This document shows, one piece after another, positions 1-7,924 of a DNA stretch of 9,525 nt. A model generated the notes under the pieces. The model ran no database searches. It saw only the letters and a list, made by a program, of their open reading frames with translations, and was not told the origin of the DNA. Source of the stretch: Cuniculiplasma sp. (GTDB lineage: Archaea; Thermoplasmatota; Thermoplasmata; Thermoplasmatales; Thermoplasmataceae). Every line of letters starts with the position of its first letter. The first letter of the stretch is position 1. The DNA lies in contig JAGDXN010000048.1 of assembly GCA_023256455.1 (NCBI GenBank), positions 31,437-40,961 of the forward strand, given 5' to 3'. The position numbers and the translations under genes are program-made.

Positions 1-1
1 A

Positions 2-577
2 AGACCAATGGCAAAGGATAATGTTTCCCTTGGGCAATTCAATCTGGAAGGTATACCTCCTGCACCAAGAGGAGTGCCACAGATAGAGGTTACCTTTGAT
101 ATTGACGCCAATGGAATTCTCCATGTCACCGCCAAGGATAAGGCAACAAATAAGCAGCAGTCCATATCTATTGAGGCAAAGAACAAGCTTAGCAAAGAGG
201 AAATAGAAAAAATGAAAAAGCAGGCTGAAGAGTTTGCCGAAACAGACAAAAAGAAGAGAGAACAGATTGAGAAACTTAACCTTGCGGAGAACATTGCATA
301 CACAGCTGAGAAGACATTAAATGAAAACAAGGACAAAATAAAGAAAGAAGATGAGGAACCAGTCAGGGAAATAATCACAAAGCTCAGGGAAGCAATTAAA
401 AACGAAGACGTAAACCAGGTGGACGAACTTTCCAAAGACCTGAGCGAAAAGATACAGAAAATTGGTGAACAGCTTTACCAGAGCGGACAGGGATCACAGT
501 CTGAAACACAGCAAAACAATGAGGATGGACAGCAAACCGATGAAGATGGAAACAATACAGAAAGCCATGCAGAATAA
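2..577 (+). CDS. dnaK: Molecular chaperone DnaK (Hsp70), C-terminal part, 5' end outside window
   Basis: Hsp70 chaperone that binds unfolded segments in an ATP-controlled cycle with DnaJ and GrpE in the cytoplasm. The visible 191 residues begin at Arg-Pro-Met, a typical point in the substrate-binding domain. The family signature [20 protein letters not shown] lies about residues 17-36 of the fragment, followed by the [13 protein letters not shown] strand. The alpha-helical lid is Lys/Glu-rich, roughly residues 55-160. The last 30 residues are a Gln/Asn/Asp/Glu-rich low-complexity tail ending SHAE, with no EEVD-like end. The ATG at position 8 is internal, not a start; the frame is open to the window edge, so the ATPase domain lies to the left. 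The stop is 14 bases before dnaJ, so the two are co-transcribed. The protein is clearly of bacterial type, as in other archaea that carry DnaK. Confidence 0.97.
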   Translation, partial: RPMAKDNVSLGQFNLEGIPPAPRGVPQIEVTFDIDANGILHVTAKDKATNKQQSISIEAKNKLSKEEIEKMKKQAEEFAETDKKKREQIEKLNLAENIAYTAEKTLNENKDKIKKEDEEPVREIITKLREAIKNEDVNQVDELSKDLSEKIQKIGEQLYQSGQGSQSETQQNNEDGQQTDEDGNNTESHAE

Positions 578-591
578 GGGGTAGGTAAGAG

Positions 592-1683
592 TTGGCAAAG
601 GATTACTACGAGATACTGGGTGTCCCAAGGGATGCTTCCCAGGAAGATATTAAAAAGGCATTCAGGGCTCTGGTTAAAAAGTGGCATCCTGATGCCAACC
701 CAGACAACAAAAAGTTAGCTGAGGAAAAATTCAAAGAGATCGGAGAGGCCTATGAGGTCCTTTCCGACGAAAATAAAAGAAGAATTTACGATCAAACTGG
801 AAAGGCAGACTTTGGAAATGGACAGGAGGGCTTTAACTGGCAGGATTTCAGAAATAATTCAGACTTTTCAGACATCTTCGACGAGATATTCAGAAACTTT
901 GGTGGAGGTTTCGGCGGAGACTCTTTCTTTGGTGGTAGAAGGACTGCCCAGCTTGATCTTTCTGTGGAAATTGAAATCACCATGGCAGATTCTTACAATG
1001 GGGTAAAAAGAGACATAAAATATAGACGAACCGTGGACTGTGACGTATGCAACGGCACAGGCTATGAAGGAAACGTAAGGAAATGCCCCACATGCAACGG
1101 CACAGGTCAGGAAAGGATAGCCCAGCAGCAGGGTATGTTCAGGTTTGTCAATACGATTATGTGCAGAACCTGCGGGGGAAAGGGCTTCATAGGAGACAGA
1201 AAATGCCACCAATGCCACGGCTCAGGAAAGAAATCTGTTGTGGAAACAAGGACAGTTGATATTCCTGCAGGTGTCACTGATGGGGCAAGAATTGTTTTAA
1301 GAGGCCTTGGAGACAGCGAAAAAAACAATACGGGAGACCTTTACGTTTTTGTCAGGGTCAAGCCTGAAAAAGGCATCAGAAGAGTCGAAAACGACCTAAT
1401 CATATCAAAAACCGTAAGTTTTCCCCAGGCAGCACTTGGTGCTGATGATATGGTTGAATTCTTTGACCAGAAAATAGAATTCAAAATACCGGCAGGGACA
1501 CAGCCCAACGATGTTATAAGAATAAAGGGCAAGGGATTTCCAAAAATACATGGAACCGGAAGAGGAGATCTGCAGATCAAAATTAATATAGAGGTACCGA
1601 GGAAACTTACACCTCAGCAACGTGAATTGATCGAGAAACTTCTTGACGAACCGGTACAGAAAAAGGGATGGTTTGGCAAGTAG
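592..1683 (+). CDS. dnaJ: Chaperone protein DnaJ (Hsp40, type I), TTG start
   Basis: Co-chaperone that delivers substrate to DnaK and stimulates its ATPase. The complete 363-residue protein has all type I parts in order. The J domain spans residues 4-70 with the HPD motif at 32-34. A short Gly/Phe-rich linker covers about 78-115 ([13 protein letters not shown]). The zinc-binding domain has four CxxCxGxG repeats (Cys150/153, 165/168, 191/194, 205/208), all intact. Two C-terminal beta domains follow, with [13 protein letters not shown] near 222 and [13 protein letters not shown] near 298. The TTG at 592 is chosen because the protein then begins [15 protein letters not shown] as in the family, and the next in-frame ATG (982) would remove the J domain. 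A purine-rich GGGGTAGGTAAGAG lies directly upstream as a weak ribosome binding site. The gene follows dnaK by 14 bases. Confidence 0.97.
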   Translation: MAKDYYEILGVPRDASQEDIKKAFRALVKKWHPDANPDNKKLAEEKFKEIGEAYEVLSDENKRRIYDQTGKADFGNGQEGFNWQDFRNNSDFSDIFDEIFRNFGGGFGGDSFFGGRRTAQLDLSVEIEITMADSYNGVKRDIKYRRTVDCDVCNGTGYEGNVRKCPTCNGTGQERIAQQQGMFRFVNTIMCRTCGGKGFIGDRKCHQCHGSGKKSVVETRTVDIPAGVTDGARIVLRGLGDSEKNNTGDLYVFVRVKPEKGIRRVENDLIISKTVSFPQAALGADDMVEFFDQKIEFKIPAGTQPNDVIRIKGKGFPKIHGTGRGDLQIKINIEVPRKLTPQQRELIEKLLDEPVQKKGWFGK

Positions 1684-1732
1684 TTGCCTGTGCTCTCATT
1701 AACTCCCATATTTTATATGTCAGTCTTGGGCA

Positions 1733-1743
1733 ATATTTTAATA
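1733..1743 (+). promoter_or_regulatory. TATA box for the UspA gene (leaderless promoter)
   Basis: The AT-rich element ATATTTTAATA lies between dnaJ and the UspA gene. Its centre (about 1738) is 27-28 bases upstream of the ATG at 1766, the usual archaeal TATA-to-transcription-start distance. The mRNA would therefore begin at or next to the start codon, and no Shine-Dalgarno sequence is present. A second AT-rich stretch (1709-1718, TATTTTATAT) lies farther up and fits less well. Position and composition are seen; promoter activity is inferred. Confidence 0.55.
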
Positions 1744-1765
1744 GTTAAACCAATTACAATGTTTG

Positions 1766-2212
1766 ATGAACCTAGAGGTAGCATTCGATAATTCGCCCAG
1801 TTCTATTAGAGCAATACAATATGCAAAGAAATTTGCATCCATATGTGATATGCTTACCGTAGTTTACATAAACCCGGGAATCATCAGAACCCCTACAGGC
1901 GCAGATACAATTGTTCCTGAGGCCGTTTTTACAGATCAGGAAAAGTTTGCGGAAAAGGTTGAGGAATCCCTCAAGGAACTCATGAATGATACGGAAATGA
2001 AATATGAGTTTGTTAAAATAGATGCAACGGGTGATGAGGTTGCAAAGAAAATCATTGAACTTGCTGCTGAGAAGAAAGTTGATTTTATAATAACTGGAAC
2101 ACGAAAACTTTCCGGGTTCAGCAAATTCATCTTAGGTTCTGTAAGTTCAGAAATAATTAAGATGGCCAATATTCCTGTACTTGTTGTGCCTCCGGAAGAT
2201 ACAGGCCAGTGA
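1766..2212 (+). CDS. Universal stress protein, UspA family (single domain)
   Basis: A 148-residue single Usp domain (Rossmann-like alpha/beta fold), normal for a small cytoplasmic UspA protein; these often dimerise and many bind ATP. Strand 1 reads EVAFDNSPSS with Asp8 at the nucleotide-site position. The C-terminal nucleotide loop GTRKLSGFSKFILGSVSS (from residue 111) has the spacing of the ATP-binding G-2x-G-9x-G-S/T motif, but the second glycine is Lys114. It is followed by the family ending ANIPVLVVPP. ATP binding is therefore likely but not certain. A TTG three bases earlier (1763) is also in frame; the ATG is preferred because it fits a leaderless start 27-28 bases below a TATA box. The gene is convergent with the Hyf-like operon, with only 16 bases between the stops. 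The physiological role cannot be read from sequence. Confidence 0.93.
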   Translation: MNLEVAFDNSPSSIRAIQYAKKFASICDMLTVVYINPGIIRTPTGADTIVPEAVFTDQEKFAEKVEESLKELMNDTEMKYEFVKIDATGDEVAKKIIELAAEKKVDFIITGTRKLSGFSKFILGSVSSEIIKMANIPVLVVPPEDTGQ

Positions 2213-2228
2213 TTGAGGTAATAATTTT

Positions 2229-4103
2229 TCAAAATATTGATACGAATATAAGCAACGCGAAGAATGCAATTATAATATATGCAATATATCTGTTAATATT
2301 ACCATTCATGAAGAATCTTCCAAACTTTGTTGAAAACTTTTGAAAGAGTATGGTCATATCCACTATGGAAACCCAGAATATGTCAAAGGTCCTTTCGCTG
2401 TATCTTCCATTGCGCCTCTCCTCCCTGGAGTTATAAACCCTCTTCAATACAATCCTCAGTACATTGGAATAGGCGAAAGAGTTCATATTTTCCCCCTGAT
2501 CTATACCACCGTTCCACATTGGGATTGCCCTTCTATTCCTGCCACCAAATAGGGAAACTATCAGTGCGGTTATAGATATGAAGAGAAGATCGAATATGGG
2601 GGATACAAAGCCGAAAAAACCACCTGAAGGGGCAGGGGAATATATGAGGAATGGATAGGGTATGTCCTTCAATGTTGACAGATATATGATGGATTGGGGA
2701 AGACCAAGAATGTGTCCAGCCACACCGGAATATAGATAAATAAAAGCAGGAATTAGAATTGATATGGATAAAACCAGAGCTCCTCCTGCAGCTACCGGAA
2801 AATTGATTTTGCTTACATTCCGATCTTTTACTGTTCTGCCTGTCATGAAATAATAATATTTTGTAAATGTGGGTATGGTAACTCCTGCACCAAGGGCTGC
2901 GAGGCTGCCACTGATGATTGCCACAGTAGAAAACAGTTTCAGGCTTACATCACTCGCTGAAATGAAGAGGGATTCAAGAAGAAACCATTCGCCTATACCT
3001 CCTCCTATGGGTATGAGGCCCATGAGGGATATGAGTCCTATGCCAGAAAGAAAACGGCTGTGTCTGGAGAGGTAACTTTTTTTCACTGAGCCTATTTCAT
3101 GATGATCAGAGATACCGGATAAAATGAATATGGTCGATTTTGCCCATGCGTGGGCAGTTGCGTATATAAATATGCCAAGAAGAGTGAATGTATATACATA
3201 GAAGTTCCCATAATATCTCCACGAAATCAGGATTCCAGTAAGAAGAATCATGGCGCCAGAATTCTCCACAGTGCTGTAAGCAGGGAGCATTTTGGAGTTT
3301 TCAGATGAAAGTGCAAATAAAGACCCGAAAAGAAGTGAGAAGGATCCAAAGATCATTAAAAGAAGACCTATAATGAGATCTGGTTTTGCAAGAATGGAAA
3401 ATGTGAGAATCCCGTAAAGTGCCAGTGTTGTCATGGACGCACTGAAGAGTATGGAACCTGAAGTTGGTGCATTACCGTGGGCAATGGGCAACCACTCAAC
3501 CATTTGCAATGGTACCATTCCCATCTTAAATAGAAAACCGAGGATTATGACAATGAGTATATACGGATTACTGAAACTGTGTGTGAGACTTAGTGAACCG
3601 GTTTGAACAAAGTATGCAGCAAAACCTGCCGTAAGGAATAAGGTGCTTAACTCACCAAAGACTAGAAATACAAAGAGCGGGTATGATTTTGTATCCTTTT
3701 TGAACCCGATTAGCAGATAGCCACTTATGGACATGGATTCCCAGAACAGGAGAAACAGGATTACATTCTTTGAAAGTAAAACTGAAGATATGGAAAACAC
3801 CGTCAGGTTTATGAAAAATGCAAGTTTTCTATCCTCGGGCATATAGTAAAGAGAAAAGAGATAAACAAGGAAAAAGGTTACAGATATTATGATCTCAAAG
3901 GTTGCATTGAGCTGCCCAAAATAAATCTTAAAATATCCAGCTGAATATGAATTAACTGTAATTTTACCTGCAACAAATAAGACGCTTATAAGAACAGCAA
4001 GGGCGGAGATTATGATACCTGAATAATAGGACATCTTTGGACGGAATGGAGAAATCAGAACAGGCAAAAATGGTAGGGCAAACATCAAGAGAATAAGATT
4101 CAT
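2229..4103 (-). CDS. hyfB: HyfB-like (NuoL/M/N, MrpD-type) proton-translocating membrane subunit
   Basis: Last gene of the operon: a 624-residue polytopic membrane protein with about 14-16 predicted helices, of the antiporter-like family in group 4 hydrogenases and complex I (E. coli HyfB is about 672). Family residues are seen in order: Glu122 in LLFWESMSISGYLLIGF, Lys193 in FKMGMVPL, AHGNAP near 208, SSENSKMLPAYSTVENSG (Lys271), AHAWAKSTIF with His318 and Lys322, and GGGIGEW near 367. After residue 520 comes the HyfB-type tail (MWNGG...NSFAYSNVLRIVLKRVY) and a final helix. Oddity: the usual PLHxWLP loop after Lys193 reads PLQMVEWLP, losing the histidine and gaining two residues. The start overlaps the preceding stop (ATGA, 4100-4103). 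GGTGAGGGG (4115-4107) serves as ribosome binding site. Role: ion-channel half of the pump. Confidence 0.93.
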   Translation of the reverse strand: MNLILLMFALPFLPVLISPFRPKMSYYSGIIISALAVLISVLFVAGKITVNSYSAGYFKIYFGQLNATFEIIISVTFFLVYLFSLYYMPEDRKLAFFINLTVFSISSVLLSKNVILFLLFWESMSISGYLLIGFKKDTKSYPLFVFLVFGELSTLFLTAGFAAYFVQTGSLSLTHSFSNPYILIVIILGFLFKMGMVPLQMVEWLPIAHGNAPTSGSILFSASMTTLALYGILTFSILAKPDLIIGLLLMIFGSFSLLFGSLFALSSENSKMLPAYSTVENSGAMILLTGILISWRYYGNFYVYTFTLLGIFIYATAHAWAKSTIFILSGISDHHEIGSVKKSYLSRHSRFLSGIGLISLMGLIPIGGGIGEWFLLESLFISASDVSLKLFSTVAIISGSLAALGAGVTIPTFTKYYYFMTGRTVKDRNVSKINFPVAAGGALVLSISILIPAFIYLYSGVAGHILGLPQSIIYLSTLKDIPYPFLIYSPAPSGGFFGFVSPIFDLLFISITALIVSLFGGRNRRAIPMWNGGIDQGENMNSFAYSNVLRIVLKRVYNSREERRNGRYSERTFDIFWVSIVDMTILFQKFSTKFGRFFMNGNINRYIAYIIIAFFALLIFVSIF

Positions 4104-4726
4104 CTGCCCCTCACCTTCTCCAATGCGTTTAAGATAACAAAGGGGTCGGGTGGACAGCCCCCAATTATTAAATCTGGATCCACAAGATCCCTCAGGCCCC
4201 TGCCAATTATACCTCCTGACAGGGCGCAGGCTCCAAACAGTATTATGACCGCAGGTTGGGCCATGACATCCATGGCCTTCTTAATTACAGGTTCCATTTC
4301 TTCGCCATATACACCCATTATGGCAAGGGCATCCGCCTGTTTTGGTGTATTTACAAAGAAAATACCAAGTCTTGTAGCGTCGTAGTAGGGGTTGCCTATG
4401 GAAAAGAGCTCGGTGTTGCACGCACCGCATGTTCCGCTGTCTATGGGAAATATCTTGAAGGATCTTTTTAGCAACGGTTTTTCCCTGAACTTTTCAAAAT
4501 TGTCAGGACGAAGGGACGGTTCCATAGAATCTGTGCATCTTCCGCAAGAAATGCACTTTTCCAGGCTCACCTTTCCCATATTTATGGCGTTTACAGGACA
4601 GTATGGCTCTGAATCATTCTTTCTGACAGGAAGTGTACTCCAGGGTGATATGGTTTCATTTTTTCCCCCCGGGAACTTTGTAGTCAGTATTCCTTTTCTT
4701 AATGAATTAATGGGCCAAAACTTCAT
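4100..4726 (-). CDS. Ferredoxin-NuoB fusion: single-cluster Fe-S domain plus HyfI-like small subunit
   Basis: Electron-carrying peripheral subunit, 208 residues. The C-terminal part (about 88-208) is a NuoB/HyfI-type small subunit with all four ligands of the proximal (N2-type) [4Fe-4S] cluster: Cys100 and Cys103 in DSGTCGACNTE, Cys167 in GACALSGG, Cys191 in GGCPPDP. The N-terminal part carries YCPVNAI (Cys43) and CISCGRC (Cys58, 61, 64). This is exactly one ferredoxin cluster set (CP plus CxxCxxC); the second set of a normal 2[4Fe-4S] ferredoxin is absent, with Met68 where a fourth cysteine would follow. In E. coli the ferredoxin (HyfH) and small subunit (HyfI) are separate proteins. There is no twin-arginine signal, so the arm faces the cytoplasm. 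It likely passes electrons from a soluble donor toward the NuoD-like subunit encoded just upstream. The start sits in an ATGA overlap (4723-4726), with GGGGGA (4738-4733) nearby. Confidence 0.9.
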   Translation of the reverse strand: MKFWPINSLRKGILTTKFPGGKNETISPWSTLPVRKNDSEPYCPVNAINMGKVSLEKCISCGRCTDSMEPSLRPDNFEKFREKPLLKRSFKIFPIDSGTCGACNTELFSIGNPYYDATRLGIFFVNTPKQADALAIMGVYGEEMEPVIKKAMDVMAQPAVIILFGACALSGGIIGRGLRDLVDPDLIIGGCPPDPFVILNALEKVRGR

Positions 4727-5919
4727 AGCAATTCCCCCAGCTCACCTATCCATATGCCGAAGCTCTCGTAGGCAAAGGGTATGTCAGTTTTCACATTTCC
4801 ACATATTCCTCTGGCAAAAGCTTCTAGATTTAACATTGATGGTGTTCTCAAATAAATATTGCTGATCCTATTATCTTCCATTTCCAGAAACATTCTGGCA
4901 TCACCCGAGGGTGTTTCAACACCGAATATCTCATTTTCCACCAGTTCAGGCATGAAATCACCCCCCTTTTTTTGTTCTATGGCTTTCTCCATAATTTCAA
5001 GAGAGGTTTCTATTTCCCCCGCAAATACCTGAAATCTTGCAAGGGAATCACCCCCATTTTCAGTTACAATTGAAAAGTCAAGATCTGCATAATAGGGGTC
5101 CATTTTCCTGTAATCATATGCATAACCAGAGGCTCTCATTGTGGGCCCTCTTGAAAAGGGGACCGATATTTTACATGTGTTTTCGATCCTGTCAATAAAT
5201 ATCCTTGAAAAATAAAGGCCGTCCCTGATCTGAGAGTACTCTCTTACAGCTTCTCTTGCCATTTGAACCAGCCTTGAGGATTCAAAATCTCTGTATAAAC
5301 CTCCAATTTTATTGATACCAAACATATAACGGTGACCGGTGATTTCAGCCACAGAACGCATCATTTTTTCCCTGAGGGCCATCAGCTGGTATGAGGCAAT
5401 GTTCTGAGATGCTGCCTCACACAGCCTTGCAGTTTTGAAAATATGAGATATAATCCTCTCAGTTTCCATCAACAATATCCTCTTAATTCTTACATCATCC
5501 GGAATTCCTATACCTAAGAGTCTTTCCAGAGAAGAACACAGAAGTGTACTGTATGAGAAACTGTGGAAACCATTTAACCGTTCCATTTTAAGCAGAGCAT
5601 TATCCAATTTTTCACGGGTTATTTTTATCTCCCTTCTTTTGAACTCGGGAAATATGTCCACTGAAAGAATTCTTTCCCCATAGGTGTATATTTTAAAATC
5701 AACAGTTTCAACCATTCCGCCTGTACTTGGCCCATAATTAAATTTGAATACATTCTCTCCCGTAGCATTATGTTTGTATTCTTTTTCAAGTGCATGGAAA
5801 TAATCCAAATTTTTGATCTCCTCTATGAGGCATGGTTCAAAACTCCTGTGATCATCCCTTATACAAAAGTAATCATTACCTTTCTTGAAAAATCCAGTTA
5901 TTATTTGATTCGAATTCAT
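4723..5919 (-). CDS. hyfG: HyfG/NuoD-like large subunit lacking the Ni-Fe ligand cysteines
   Basis: A 398-residue homologue of the group 4 hydrogenase large subunit / complex I NuoD. Family landmarks remain: NYGPSTGG near 61, METERIISHIF (151-161), GHRYMFGINKIGG (195-207), GPTMRASGYAYDYRK..PY (258-276), GDSLARFQVFAGEIETS (290-306), and VETPSGD (334-340). The first metal motif, RxCGxCxxxH in hydrogenases, reads R114-L-N116-G-F-H119-S-F-S-Y123, so both Cys are replaced. The C-terminal DPCxxC position reads G388-I-W390-I-G-E393, so both are again replaced. It therefore cannot hold the usual Ni-Fe site. The GPxHP loop that supplies a quinone-site His in complex I is GPSTGG here. Only about 60 residues precede the NuoD domain, so the NuoC-like domain of HyfG/HycE is missing. 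A strong AGGAGGA (5931-5925) precedes the ATG, which overlaps the hyfF stop. It is a structural or redox core of unknown substrate, not a proven hydrogenase. Confidence 0.9.
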   Translation of the reverse strand: MNSNQIITGFFKKGNDYFCIRDDHRSFEPCLIEEIKNLDYFHALEKEYKHNATGENVFKFNYGPSTGGMVETVDFKIYTYGERILSVDIFPEFKRREIKITREKLDNALLKMERLNGFHSFSYSTLLCSSLERLLGIGIPDDVRIKRILLMETERIISHIFKTARLCEAASQNIASYQLMALREKMMRSVAEITGHRYMFGINKIGGLYRDFESSRLVQMAREAVREYSQIRDGLYFSRIFIDRIENTCKISVPFSRGPTMRASGYAYDYRKMDPYYADLDFSIVTENGGDSLARFQVFAGEIETSLEIMEKAIEQKKGGDFMPELVENEIFGVETPSGDARMFLEMEDNRISNIYLRTPSMLNLEAFARGICGNVKTDIPFAYESFGIWIGELGELL

Positions 5920-7271
5920 AAAAATCCTCCTAAAAATATAAATGTTACAAGAAAGGAAAGGGCAAAGGCAATTAGTGCAGTGGCCTTCTGAGTTACATTT
6001 AAATCCACCCTTTCATGGGATTGATCGTTTCCGTCAAAAACCATCTTTGACACCTTGTTCATAACTGATACTGAAATTATAAAGAGAAACACAATGATAG
6101 AAGCTGCAAGTCCATAATTCTTCCCAATAAAGAGCTGATATATTATGAAAAATTCACCTATGAAAACTCCAAAGGGAGGGGCCCCCGTAACGATCAGGGA
6201 AGAACCAATCAGGGAAAGAGCGGTTGATGGCAATCTGTTCCTTACTCCCCTTATGGCATTAATATCCTTTGTGCCATAAGTTCCAAGGATATTCCCTGAT
6301 GAAAAGAATGCCGATGATTTCCCAAAGGCGTGAGCCAGTATGATCAGGAGGGCACCAATAAGGCCATATGTGCCGAGGATAAGACCCAGTGTAATCATTG
6401 CCATATTTTCCATTGTTGAGTAGGCAAACATTCTTTTGATGTTCCTTTGAGATGCCATTATGAGAGCCACAAAAAGGAGTGTTAGAAATATGAATATGAA
6501 AAAAGATTCAGTTACGATTGGTGTATATGTTGCTTCGTAAAATTCATAAAGCACATATGCTGCAACAGGAAGCAATATTCCAGAGAACATTGCGCTTATT
6601 TCCGATGGGGCTTCCCCATGGGCGTCAGGTAGCCATGTGTGCATAGGAAAGATTCCCACCTTTGTGCCAATGCCTATAAGTGCTGCAATTCCTGCCACAG
6701 AGAGAAGAAGTGAATTGGGATGATGCTTTGATATGATTAAAGAAGCATCAAGCGTATTATAATAAAGATAAACCAGTATAATTGAAATAATGGCTATGGA
6801 AAGGCCAGTTGAAACAATCAAAACATATCTCCACGCTGCCTCGATCTGATTTTTCTGCCTTTCGATTATAAGAAGGAGCGCACTGGAAGCGGTTGTACCT
6901 TCAATTCCTATCCACATTAACCCGAAATTATTGATCAAAAGGGTAAATAACATCGTGAATGCAAATACATCCATCAGAGAGAAATGAAGCTTCAAATGCT
7001 CCACCCTTTCTAAATTGCTGTGGTATTTCGATGCAAAAAAAATGGCAAGGGAATAAACAGATGAAACGGAAATTATGAGAATCCTGTTGACTTGATTTAT
7101 ATCGAAAAATGAATATGTTCCCTGGCTCAAAGTAAGAATGGCTATGGAAAGTATAACCGTTATGATCGAGCCCGCCTTGGAAGCTTGCTCTATAAAATTG
7201 GAAAAGTAAAATAAGGCGGAAAACAGTGGTATAAGCATTACCATATAAATTACTAATAAAGAGATATTCAT
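5916..7271 (-). CDS. hyfF: HyfF-like (NuoL/M/N, MrpD-type) proton-translocating membrane subunit
   Basis: A 451-residue polytopic membrane protein, about 13 helices, the second antiporter-like subunit of the complex. It is shorter than E. coli HyfF (about 526) but complete through helix 13. Canonical channel residues are present: Glu124 in MWIGIEGTTASSALL (the HyfF-type signature), Lys204, His211 and His218 in GTKVGIFPMHTWLPDAHGEAP, NIKRMFAYSTMENM near 277-290 with Lys279, His314 and Lys318 in LAHAFGKSSAFFSSG, and GEF with Glu373. Unlike the HyfB partner in this operon, its PMHTWLPDAH loop is normal. A GGAGG (7286-7282) lies ten bases before the ATG, which overlaps the hyfE stop by 4 bases. 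Proton (or Na+) translocation is inferred from the family; the ion cannot be told from sequence. Confidence 0.94.
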   Translation of the reverse strand: MNISLLVIYMVMLIPLFSALFYFSNFIEQASKAGSIITVILSIAILTLSQGTYSFFDINQVNRILIISVSSVYSLAIFFASKYHSNLERVEHLKLHFSLMDVFAFTMLFTLLINNFGLMWIGIEGTTASSALLLIIERQKNQIEAAWRYVLIVSTGLSIAIISIILVYLYYNTLDASLIISKHHPNSLLLSVAGIAALIGIGTKVGIFPMHTWLPDAHGEAPSEISAMFSGILLPVAAYVLYEFYEATYTPIVTESFFIFIFLTLLFVALIMASQRNIKRMFAYSTMENMAMITLGLILGTYGLIGALLIILAHAFGKSSAFFSSGNILGTYGTKDINAIRGVRNRLPSTALSLIGSSLIVTGAPPFGVFIGEFFIIYQLFIGKNYGLAASIIVFLFIISVSVMNKVSKMVFDGNDQSHERVDLNVTQKATALIAFALSFLVTFIFLGGFL

Positions 7272-7924
7272 CCTGTCAGATCCTCCAGTCTTTCGGAATT
7301 CAGGCTGCCAGATAGAAGCACTGAACCAACTATTACGAGGGCAAGAACATCAAGCAGCACGCTTATTTCAATGACGAGGGGCAATGGGAATATACCCAGG
7401 CTGAGCAAAACCATTGCATTTTCTATTTCTATGTATCCGGTGAACTGAGTAACCTTATTTTTCCTTGTCGCAATTAAAAGAAAACCTTGAATTGCTATTA
7501 CAAAACCTAAGGCAATGATCGGTGGATTGGCAATTCTCTGGACAGAATCCGGAAGGGATTGTATTACCGGGAAAAGTGCAATCTGATAAACTACCAGGCT
7601 TACTATAATTACACCTATGCTCAGAATTATGATAGATGGAACGGTTGTAGAACTTTCCCTGACTAACTGGCTTCTCTCCGGGAATTTCCGAAGTAATATA
7701 TAGGCGGTAACCACACCTCTAAGAAAAATTATTAATATTGCCAGAACTATTAACGCAATACTGGATTCGTATATACCAAGCAAAACCGTATAGATTGATA
7801 ACAAAGTTGTCTGGATAATTATTACCTGAATTTTAGAAAGGACAAAACTTCCTACCTGGGCCCATATGGCAACGAAAAGCATCAATGCAGCTATAAGTTC
7901 AAAAACTTCACTGGTAGGAATCAT
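7268..7924 (-). CDS. hyfE: HyfE-like membrane subunit (NuoK/MrpC-like region)
   Basis: A 218-residue hydrophobic protein, the usual length for HyfE (E. coli HyfE about 216). It has roughly six to seven predicted helices. The HyfE/NuoK signature is at the C-terminal half: IEIENAMVLLSLG with Glu168-Asn169, followed by FPLPLVIEISVLLDVLALVIVG with Glu186 and Asp192. These buried acids match those that link NuoK-type subunits to the proton path in complex I relatives. A strong GGAGG (7938-7934) lies nine bases before the ATG, which overlaps the hyfC stop (ATGA). The gene lies between the NuoH-like and HyfF-like genes, as in classical hyf clusters, except that no HyfD-like gene is present. Confidence 0.92.
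   Translation of the reverse strand: MIPTSEVFELIAALMLFVAIWAQVGSFVLSKIQVIIIQTTLLSIYTVLLGIYESSIALIVLAILIIFLRGVVTAYILLRKFPERSQLVRESSTTVPSIIILSIGVIIVSLVVYQIALFPVIQSLPDSVQRIANPPIIALGFVIAIQGFLLIATRKNKVTQFTGYIEIENAMVLLSLGIFPLPLVIEISVLLDVLALVIVGSVLLSGSLNSERLEDLTG

Noticed and set aside
868..1218. A 116-codon minus-strand frame inside dnaJ
   Set aside because: It is a shadow of the dnaJ J/zinc-finger region; the plus-strand frame carries the whole family signature.
4534..4600. The N-terminal ferredoxin part of the NuoB fusion as a decayed two-cluster ferredoxin
   Set aside because: The remaining four cysteines (CP plus CxxCxxC) form one complete cluster set, and the frame is intact, so a functional one-cluster domain is the simpler reading.
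4392..4865. A 157-codon open frame on the plus strand across the NuoB-like and NuoD-like genes
   Set aside because: It is antisense to two genes with clear conserved motifs, has no recognisable domain, and no promoter or ribosome binding site was seen for it.
4723..5919. The HyfG-like gene as a pseudogene
   Set aside because: The frame is uninterrupted, has a strong ribosome binding site, sits in a chain of precise ATGA overlaps and retains most family motifs; only the metal-ligand positions have changed.
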